Below, one piece after another: positions 1 through 4,856 of a DNA stretch of 6,081 nucleotides. Made by a program: the position numbers and the translations under genes. How positions within the stretch are numbered: position 1 is the first letter of the stretch; every line of letters starts with the position of its first letter. Origin of the DNA: OMOG01 sp041485845 (GTDB taxonomy: Bacteria; Acidobacteriota; Terriglobia; Bryobacterales; Bryobacteraceae); NCBI GenBank assembly GCA_041485845.1, contig JBGPKH010000556.1, positions 1 to 6,081 of the forward strand. The letters run 5' to 3'. The notes under the pieces are model-generated. The model saw nothing but the letters and a program-made list of their open reading frames with translations. It was not told the origin of the DNA and did not search any database.

Positions 1-2
1 AT

Positions 3-338
3 GATGCCGTGTTCGGATGTTGTGGACTGAGTTGGCCGCACCCGCGCGACCGGATCGAACAGTATCTGGACGGACGGGCGTCGAACAGCCTCGTCCTCGT
101 CCGTTATGGACCTTACAGCTTGATTCATTACGAATACGTGTATAACTCCGCCGACCCCGCGCAAGCCAAGATTGTGTGGGCGCGCGATCTGGGTCGGGAA
201 GCCAGGCGGGAACTGTATCCGGCATTTCCGGGACGGGAAGTCTGGCGTCTGGATATTGGCACGTTGCCTGGCGGATTCACGCTGACTCCCTGCGCCACGG
301 GGGCGGCCCTCGGTCTGAGCGAGCCGTGCGGCCCTTGA
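3..338 (+). CDS. C-terminal tail of a probable membrane glycosyltransferase (PMT/GT39-like), 5' truncated
   Basis: The frame is open from the left edge of the window to the TGA at 336-338, so this is the end of a longer protein. A GTG at position 9 could serve as a start but is probably internal. The visible 112 residues are soluble in character, with no membrane segment. They contain a run reading LVLVRYGPYS, then YVYNSADPAQAKIVWARDLG, then an R-x-VW motif near the end. From memory, this layout (a conserved RYGP, a VYN-AD element, a K-VWAR element and a final VW) is what follows the last membrane helices in acidobacterial dolichyl-phosphate-mannose-type glycosyltransferases. Such enzymes sit in the cytoplasmic membrane and move sugars from lipid carriers. 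The catalytic N-terminal half lies outside the window, so the function rests on resemblance of the tail alone. The stop lies 39 bases before the acylphosphatase start, so the two could share a transcript. Confidence 0.5.
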   Translation, partial: DAVFGCCGLSWPHPRDRIEQYLDGRASNSLVLVRYGPYSLIHYEYVYNSADPAQAKIVWARDLGREARRELYPAFPGREVWRLDIGTLPGGFTLTPCATGAALGLSEPCGP

Positions 339-377
339 AACCTGGGCATCGGCCGGCGTGTTATCCTCTCCAACGAT

Positions 378-662
378 ATGGGGCACAAGTCCGATGCCGC
401 GCGCCGTTGGCTGGTCCGCGGCCGCGTTCAGGGCGTAGGATACCGTTACTTCGCCCAGCGTGCGGCGAGCGGCCTCGGCCTGACGGGCTACGCGCGCAAC
501 CTCGACGATGGCCGCGTGGAAGTGTACGCCGCGGGCCCGCAAGACAAGCTGTCGCAGCTCGCGGGAATGCTGCATCGCGGCCCGCGCTGGGCCGACGTGC
601 GAGGGGTGGAGGAGCGGGAAGACGCGGTCCACGAGTACGGTTCGTTCCGCATCGAAGGTTAG
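378..662 (+). CDS. acyP: Acylphosphatase
   Basis: This is a small cytosolic enzyme that hydrolyses acyl phosphates such as carbamoyl phosphate and 1,3-bisphosphoglycerate to a carboxylate and phosphate. The protein is 94 residues, the usual family length. The first signature GRVQGVGYRYF occupies residues 15-25, and the second, GYARNLDDGRVEV, begins at residue 37. The two catalytic residues of the family, an arginine that binds phosphate and an asparagine that positions water, fall at R23 and N41, the same numbers as in the classical mammalian enzymes. The end FRIEG is also typical. The ATG at 378 is the natural start because it gives the normal short lead (about 10 residues) into the first beta strand. 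I see no strong Shine-Dalgarno sequence before it. The gene may be co-transcribed with the truncated gene upstream; its metabolic role in bacteria is generally unclear. Confidence 0.93.
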   Translation: MGHKSDAARRWLVRGRVQGVGYRYFAQRAASGLGLTGYARNLDDGRVEVYAAGPQDKLSQLAGMLHRGPRWADVRGVEEREDAVHEYGSFRIEG

Positions 663-816
663 CGCTCCGCGCAACCGGCCCCATGTCGCGGAGCCGGCCG
701 CCGCCACCCACTACCGATTCCCGGTCCTCTACCACTGGCCGGCGTGCTGACGAGCGGTGAGTATGCCGGCTGGCCGGTTACCTCTTGGCCTGCGCTTACA
801 GATAACATATTGGACG

Positions 817-1890
817 ATGCGCTCCTCTTGCCTGCTTGCGCTGCTGTCCATCGCGGCAGCCTTCCCGCAGCCGCCCCCGCCCGGCGAACTCGAGGCCGTG
901 GTCTCGACCGGGATGGGATCGTTCCGCTTCGAATTCGCGCCGGACAAAGCCCCCAAACACGTCCAGCAATTCCTCAAGCTCGCGCGCGAGGGCTACTACG
1001 ACGGAAGCGCCTTCCACCGCGTCGTGGCCAACGGCATCATCCAGGGCGGCGACCCGCTGCTCAAGAACCCCAAGACCGCCAGGAACCTCTGGGGCTCCGG
1101 CGGCCTCAATCTCCTGGCGGGCGAATTCAGCGACCTGAAGCACGAGCGCGGCGTCGTTTCCACGGTTCGCATACCCAACAAGCCCGACAGCGACGGCAGC
1201 CAGTTCTTCGTGTGCATCTCGCCGCAGCCGCCTCTCGACGGCCAGTTCTCGGCATTCGGCCGCGTCACCGAAGGCATGGACGTGGTGGAGCGCATCTCAC
1301 AGGTCGCCGTCGATGCCGGCGGCGTGACCGAAAAGCCGGTGCGCATCCTCAAGGTCACCATCGAGAACAAGAAGGTGCAGCCCTTCCTCAACGCGACTCC
1401 CGATGAACTGCGCAAAACGGTCACTCTCAAGACCACCCTGGGAACGATCAGGATTAAGATGGAGCCGGATTGGGCCCCCAACCACGTGCGGAACTTCCTC
1501 ATGCTCACCGCCACGGGTTGGTACAACGGCACCGGCTTCCATCGCCTCATCAAGGAGTTCGTGATACAGGGCGGGATGGCACATACCCGGACCGCCGGCG
1601 AGACCCACGCGGCCGACCGTTGGGTGCATCCCCTCAAGGGCGAATTCCGCAACGACGTCAAGCACACCCGCGGCATCGTATCCATGGCCCGCACGGACGA
1701 TCCCGACTCGGCCACCACCTCCTTCTTCCTGATGCTCGGTCCCGCGCCGCACCTCGACGGCCAGTACTCCGCCTTTGGCAGGATCGTCCAGGGCATGGAA
1801 GTGCTCGACGCGTTCGAAAAGGAAGAGGTGGATGGGGAGACCCCCAAGCGCCGCCTGGAGATTCTGGAAGCCGTCATCGATCCCAACTAG
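817..1890 (+). CDS. Exported protein with two tandem cyclophilin-type peptidyl-prolyl cis-trans isomerase domains
   Basis: Cyclophilins catalyse cis-trans isomerisation of X-Pro bonds during protein folding. This 357-residue protein (from ATG 817) starts with a short signal peptide: MRSSC, a hydrophobic LLALLSIAAA stretch, and a likely signal peptidase I site near AAA-FPQ. A proline-rich linker follows. It therefore probably acts in the periplasm or outside. Domain 1 spans about residues 25-185 (FHRV with R68, IIQGGD with Q76, GSQFFV, LDGQFSAFG). Domain 2 spans about residues 200-355 (FHRL with R243, F248, Q251, TSFFLML, LDGQYSAFG). Bacterial cyclophilins usually have one domain, so the protein is about twice normal size. 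The frame extends upstream to ATG 763 and GTG 757, adding 18 or 20 residues. I prefer 817 because it places the hydrophobic core directly behind a short basic n-region, but no clear ribosome binding site decides this. The 154-base gap before it holds only GC-rich sequence plus an AT-richer patch at about 796-815 that could carry a promoter. Confidence 0.9.
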   Translation: MRSSCLLALLSIAAAFPQPPPPGELEAVVSTGMGSFRFEFAPDKAPKHVQQFLKLAREGYYDGSAFHRVVANGIIQGGDPLLKNPKTARNLWGSGGLNLLAGEFSDLKHERGVVSTVRIPNKPDSDGSQFFVCISPQPPLDGQFSAFGRVTEGMDVVERISQVAVDAGGVTEKPVRILKVTIENKKVQPFLNATPDELRKTVTLKTTLGTIRIKMEPDWAPNHVRNFLMLTATGWYNGTGFHRLIKEFVIQGGMAHTRTAGETHAADRWVHPLKGEFRNDVKHTRGIVSMARTDDPDSATTSFFLMLGPAPHLDGQYSAFGRIVQGMEVLDAFEKEEVDGETPKRRLEILEAVIDPN

Positions 1891-1945
1891 TGGACCGGCC
1901 GCAATTCGCTCCCTTTGGTCGCGGCTCAGTAGCCGCCCGGCCGGC
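1891..1945. terminator. Convergent intergenic spacer with nested inverted repeats, possible bidirectional terminator
   Basis: This short spacer separates the converging cyclophilin and aldo/keto reductase-like genes. An outer inverted repeat pairs CCGGCCG (1895-1901) with CGGCCGG (1938-1944). An inner one pairs GCGGCT (1921-1926) with AGCCGC (1931-1936) around a four-base loop. Neither has a T tract on either strand, so it is not a canonical intrinsic terminator. The position between gene ends is what suggests transcription stopping here. The inner hairpin uses the end of the 21-base repeat described at 1907-1927. Confidence 0.35.
1907..1927 (+). repeat. Family A dispersed short repeat, copy 1
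   Basis: This 21-base unit ends in the core GGTCGCGGCTC. It matches the copy at 3568-3588 at 19 of 21 positions and the reverse complement of 3602-3622 at 18 of 21 by hand alignment. It lies wholly in the spacer between converging genes. Three near-identical copies at two loci about 1.6 kb apart, none with a protein-coding reason to match, point to a dispersed intergenic repeat family of REP/BIME type. The genome-wide copy number cannot be seen from here. Confidence 0.65.
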
Positions 1946-2758
1946 TCACATGAAGTATTTGTACTGCCGATAGACCGCGTCCCCGAAATCCCGCATGAAC
2001 TGCATATCTCCCTCGTCCAAAGGGCCGCGCCGAATCTCCTCCAAATTCGCATCGAACTGCCGCATGTTGGAAGGCGCCATCATACAAACGTCCACCGCCG
2101 GGTTAGACAGCACGAACCGGTAGCACATGCCGGCCGTCGGAATCCGTCCGTCCTTCGGATAACCTCGCGGACGTCGTACCAGGCAGCTCCAGCGGGTCGC
2201 CGTGAAGCTTACCACAGCCGGATCCGAGTCCGGCAGATGCGGGAATATCTCGGTCTCCGCGCCGCGGTGTGCCGCGTTGTACCGGATCATCATGGCATCG
2301 AGCACGCCTTCCCGCGCCAGTTCCACGGCCAGCTTGCGGTCGTGTGTCGAGATGCTCACCCCGCGAACCAGGCCGCTCTCGCGCACTGCCTGCAACTCTT
2401 CGCGCACCTGAGGGGTAAAGTGCCCGCGCTTCGTGACTCCCAGGAAGTGAAACACGTCGATGTAGTCCGTGCCCGCCTGGCGGAGACGTTTTTCCAACGC
2501 CCGCCGCAGGTTCTGATGCCCGAGGATGTAGTTGTACGCGCCGGTGGCCAGCACGTATTGCTCGCGCCGCGGACCGATGGCATCGCGCAGCACGCTGGTC
2601 ATCTGGCCGTCGATTCCGAAAAAGAACAGGTAGTTGAGGCCCTCGTCGAGAGCCTTGTGGATGGTCGCGCGTCCGGGCCGGTATGTTGCGGAGAGTCCCA
2701 ACCGGCATACCGAATTCCCGAGTCTGCCGAGCGGCGCGCGCAGGAAGTCCTGCTGCAT
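1946..2758 (-). CDS. Divergent aldo/keto reductase-like protein lacking the catalytic tetrad
   Basis: This 270-residue protein has the order of elements of the aldo/keto reductase TIM barrel. The start is LGRLGNSVCRLGL at residues 10-22, then a helix and KALDEGLNY (35-43), YVLAT (68-72), LRRALEKRLRQAG and DYIDVFHF (98-105), and LVRGVSISTH. A C-terminal APSNMRQFDANL resembles the cofactor-phosphate-binding loop. The usual catalytic Asp-Tyr-Lys-His tetrad is missing: the D-T-A-x-x-Y pattern reads F45-F-F-G-I-D50, the lysine after VLAT is G73, and the histidine after DYIDLLxL is L106. H104 lies two residues earlier and cannot simply be the same residue. It is shorter than the typical 300-330 residues. 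It may be a non-catalytic fold, use other chemistry, or belong to a divergent subgroup. The ATG at 2758 is the first start and lies 32 bases after the SAM hydrolase stop, so co-transcription is likely. Only a weak GAAAG precedes the start. Confidence 0.75.
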   Translation of the reverse strand: MQQDFLRAPLGRLGNSVCRLGLSATYRPGRATIHKALDEGLNYLFFFGIDGQMTSVLRDAIGPRREQYVLATGAYNYILGHQNLRRALEKRLRQAGTDYIDVFHFLGVTKRGHFTPQVREELQAVRESGLVRGVSISTHDRKLAVELAREGVLDAMMIRYNAAHRGAETEIFPHLPDSDPAVVSFTATRWSCLVRRPRGYPKDGRIPTAGMCYRFVLSNPAVDVCMMAPSNMRQFDANLEEIRRGPLDEGDMQFMRDFGDAVYRQYKYFM

Positions 2759-2766
2759 TTGCTTTC

Positions 2767-2786
2767 AGTATAGGACCCTCGGGTCC
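2767..2786 (-). promoter_or_regulatory. Palindrome and TATACT box in the gap before the aldo/keto reductase-like gene
   Basis: The 32-base gap between the two minus-strand genes contains the perfect inverted repeat GGACCC-GA-GGGTCC (2773-2786). It is directly followed, reading the minus strand, by TATACT (2772-2767), which resembles a -10 box and lies eight bases before the ATG. The palindrome would occupy the -10/-35 spacer, the place of a repressor or activator operator. There is no good -35 element, and the stem could equally be a small hairpin in a shared transcript. This is inference from layout only. Confidence 0.25.
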
Positions 2787-2790
2787 GCTT

Positions 2791-3687
2791 TCACCACACG
2801 GTCAATTCCGCCGCCGCGCCCGACACGCACCCGATCCGCTTGGCCGCCGATCCCTGGCTCACCGAAACCTCCACATACCCCGAGCTCCCCACGATCGCGA
2901 ACAGCTCGCCCGGTCCGCACGCGGCATAGTGGCGCGCCAGCACCGTGATCTCGCTCGATCCGATGGCCATCGAAAAGCCCCTCTGCTCGAGATTCGGGAA
3001 TTCGTTCACATGGAAGTTCGTGATGATGTTGCCGAAGCGGTCGATCTTCAGAATCCGCCCGTTCCAGGTGCGCTTGCCGCTGCGCATCGGCTGCTCGAAG
3101 GACGGCCGCAGGTAGTCCTCGATCAGCTTGCCCACACGCGACGGCGGCACGCCCGCGGCTATGTGCGCCGCCACCGGAGCGAAGATGTCCCGGCCGTGAA
3201 ACGTGCTGCTTAGCGGCTGGCGGAAATACCGGCCGTTGGCAATCAACCGCACCTTGTGCTTCTCGTGCGAATAGATCATGGAGAGCACGCCGTTATCCGG
3301 CGCCACGAAGTACTGGCCGGCGGCCTCCAGCAGAATCGGCCGGCGCGCGGTTCCCACGCCCGGGTCCACTACCACCACGTGCACCGTCTTCTTCGGGAAA
3401 TAGCGGTACGCCTGCGCGATCAGGTAGGCGCCCTCGGTAACGTCGAACGGGCTGACCTCGTGGCTGATGTCCACGATTTGCGTTTGCGGGCAGATCCCCA
3501 GGATCACGCCTTTCATGGTTCCCACGTAATGGTCCGACAGGCCGAAATCCGTAGTCAGCGTAAGAATCGCCCCCTCTGGTCGCGGCTCGGAAACCCTTGC
3601 TGAGCCGCGACCGGATGGAGCGGTCTTGCCTGCTGTCCCGGACGCGAATTTCTGCAACTTGATACTAGGCATTAAGCTACTCGGCAT
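2791..3687 (-). CDS. S-adenosyl-L-methionine hydrolase (SAM hydroxide adenosyltransferase, DUF62 family)
   Basis: Enzymes of this family split SAM into adenosine and methionine using water; relatives with a special loop are halogenases. The core begins at ILTLTTDFG (residues 41-49) and runs through the family layout: YVGTMKGVI, VDISHEV, GAYLI, then VVDPGVGTARRP with D108 and R115, APDNGVL, and FHGRDIFAP with H164. The Asp-Arg-His triad used to activate water is therefore present with normal spacing. The C-terminal beta domain shows ILKIDRFGNIITN and ends with GSSGYVEV and a final small barrel strand. I see no extended loop of the fluorinase type. The first 40 residues before the core are abnormal: homologues as I know them start almost at the TTDFG strand. 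Here the frame crosses an inverted repeat pair (3568-3622) and AT-richer DNA. In-frame ATGs are at 3687 and 3672, and a TTG at 3657. Otherwise an ATT at 3567 preceded by AGAGGGGG would have to be used. The start given is therefore the maximum extent. Confidence 0.88.
   Translation of the reverse strand: MPSSLMPSIKLQKFASGTAGKTAPSGRGSARVSEPRPEGAILTLTTDFGLSDHYVGTMKGVILGICPQTQIVDISHEVSPFDVTEGAYLIAQAYRYFPKKTVHVVVVDPGVGTARRPILLEAAGQYFVAPDNGVLSMIYSHEKHKVRLIANGRYFRQPLSSTFHGRDIFAPVAAHIAAGVPPSRVGKLIEDYLRPSFEQPMRSGKRTWNGRILKIDRFGNIITNFHVNEFPNLEQRGFSMAIGSSEITVLARHYAACGPGELFAIVGSSGYVEVSVSQGSAAKRIGCVSGAAAELTVW
3568..3622. repeat. Family A repeat, inverted pair (BIME-like) at the 5' end of the SAM hydrolase frame
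   Basis: Two copies of the 21-base family A unit face each other at 3568-3588 and 3602-3622. Their inner 11 bases, GGTCGCGGCTC (3578-3588) and GAGCCGCGACC (3602-3612), are perfectly complementary around a 13-base loop. The stem can extend outward by one G-T and one C-G pair. Transcribed, this makes a strong hairpin immediately before the conserved SAM hydrolase core on the minus strand. The pair lies in the divergent region between that gene and the cysteine desulfurase, and matches the copy at 1907-1927, so it is a repeat rather than chance coding sequence. Confidence 0.75.
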
Positions 3688-3704
3688 TGGTAAACTGAAT
3701 CTAA
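3623..3704. promoter_or_regulatory. AT-richer divergent spacer, probable promoter region
   Basis: From about 3646 to 3704 the base composition becomes visibly richer in A and T than in the flanking coding sequence. This is what a divergent promoter region for the cysteine desulfurase (+) and SAM hydrolase (-) would look like. TTGATA at 3659-3664 and TAAACT at 3691-3696 are box-like on the + strand but 26 bases apart, too far for a standard sigma70 pair. I therefore cannot name a definite promoter. The minus-strand frame stays open here, but its composition argues against a real coding role. Confidence 0.35.
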
Positions 3705-4856
3705 GTGCAGCGCTTTTATTTCGACCATAACGCCACCACCCCTGTCGCTCCCGAGGTTCTGGAGACCGTGGTGTCGTGTCTCGGTCAAGTGTATGGTAAC
3801 GCGTCCAGCATCCACCATTTCGGACAGGGCGCCAAGCAGCGGCTGGAAGCCGCCCGCCGCCAGCTCGCCTCCCTCATCCACGCCAATCCGGCGGAGATCG
3901 TTTTCACCAGCGGCGGCACCGAAGCCGACAACATGGCGGTGCTGGGCGTTGGTCTGGCGGCTCCCCGGCCCGCCCACCTCATCACCACCGCGATCGAGCA
4001 CCCGGCAGTTCTGTCTTCCGCCGCGCACCTCGAGCGCGAAGGCGTCGCCGTCACCCGCCTGCGCGTGGGATCGAGCGGCGTCCTCAACCCCGACGACGTG
4101 CGCCGCGCCCTGCGGCCCGAAACCGTGCTCGTCTCCGTGATGCACGCCAACAACGAGCTGGGCACCATCCAGCCGATCGCCGAAATCGCGCGCATCGCCC
4201 GCGAAGCCGGCGCGCTCTTCCACGTGGATGGCGTGCAGGCCCTCGGCAAAATCCCCGTCGACGTCGAAGCGCTCGGCGTGGACCTCTACAGCATGAGCGG
4301 CCACAAGCTCTACGCGCCCAAGGGAGTCGGCGCGCTTTACATCCGCAAGGGAACCCGGCTCGCTCCCATCTCCTTCGGCGGCCATCACGAGCGCGACCGG
4401 CGGCCCGGCACCGAGAACGTCCCCGCGATCGCGGCCTTCGGCGCCGCGGCCTTGCTCGCCTCCAGCCACCTCGCGGACGATGGCGAGCGCCTCGCCAACC
4501 TGCGCGACCGCCTCGAGAACGCCGTCCTCGACCGCATCCAGGGAACCGGCATCAACGGCGCGCGCTGGGGCCGCACACCCAACACCAGCAACATCTACTT
4601 CGACGGAATCGATGGCGAAGCGCTGGTCATTTCGCTCGATCTGCGGGGCTTCGCCGTTTCCACCGGCGCGGCCTGCTCGTCGGGCGCGCTCACTCCGTCC
4701 CACGTGCTCACCGCCATCGGCCTCTCGAGCGACCGCGCCCGCGCCAGTATGCGGTTTTCGCTCGGCCGCTCCAACACCGCCGAGCAGGTGGACGCGCTGG
4801 TGGACGCCATCCAAGCCTCGGTCGCGCACCTGCGCCGGATCTCCGTGCATGCCTGA
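3705..4856 (+). CDS. Cysteine desulfurase, class I (NifS/IscS type), probable sulfur donor for MnmA
   Basis: This PLP enzyme converts cysteine to alanine and holds the sulfur as a persulfide on its own cysteine for transfer to acceptors. The protein is 383 residues, normal for NifS/IscS. Motifs in order are YFDHNATTP (residues 5-13), SGGTEADNMA, the EHPAV histidine that stacks on PLP, NNELGTIQP, HVDGVQALGKIPVD, and SMSGHKLYAPKGVGALY with the PLP-binding lysine at K201. After GGHHERDRRPGTENV comes the class I catalytic loop STGAACSSG with C324 as persulfide cysteine, then TPSHVLTAIG and RFSLGR. The GTG start at 3705 is fixed by the short normal distance to the first motif; no Shine-Dalgarno is obvious. 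The gene leads straight into mnmA. In Bacillus subtilis the desulfurase YrvO next to mnmA passes sulfur directly to MnmA, so a dedicated tRNA-thiolation role is the best inference. A general Fe-S role cannot be excluded, since no scaffold gene is visible here. Confidence 0.95.
   Translation: MQRFYFDHNATTPVAPEVLETVVSCLGQVYGNASSIHHFGQGAKQRLEAARRQLASLIHANPAEIVFTSGGTEADNMAVLGVGLAAPRPAHLITTAIEHPAVLSSAAHLEREGVAVTRLRVGSSGVLNPDDVRRALRPETVLVSVMHANNELGTIQPIAEIARIAREAGALFHVDGVQALGKIPVDVEALGVDLYSMSGHKLYAPKGVGALYIRKGTRLAPISFGGHHERDRRPGTENVPAIAAFGAAALLASSHLADDGERLANLRDRLENAVLDRIQGTGINGARWGRTPNTSNIYFDGIDGEALVISLDLRGFAVSTGAACSSGALTPSHVLTAIGLSSDRARASMRFSLGRSNTAEQVDALVDAIQASVAHLRRISVHA

Noticed and set aside
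351..746. GGCCGGCGTG occurring at 351-360 and 737-746, each before a gene
   Set aside because: A ten-base GC-rich match without extension or shared structure is expected by chance at this base composition.
176..760. A 194-codon + strand frame overlapping the glycosyltransferase tail and the acylphosphatase
   Set aside because: It overlaps a clearly conserved acylphosphatase in another frame, and its product is an arginine, proline and glycine-rich shadow sequence.
778..816. Possible sigma70 promoter for the cyclophilin gene (TTACCT, 17 bases, GATAAC)
   Set aside because: Both boxes match the consensus poorly; only a slight local rise in A and T supports it, so it is mentioned with the gene but not annotated.
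996..2052. Two long - strand open frames (996-1886 and 1297-2052) opposite the cyclophilin gene
   Set aside because: The + strand frame encodes two complete cyclophilin domains; the antisense products show no family motifs and arise from GC-rich third positions.
1470..2773. + strand open frames at 1470-1973 and 1775-2773
   Set aside because: The first is an out-of-frame shadow of the cyclophilin; the second is largely antisense to the aldo/keto reductase-like gene. Their products have no recognisable motifs.
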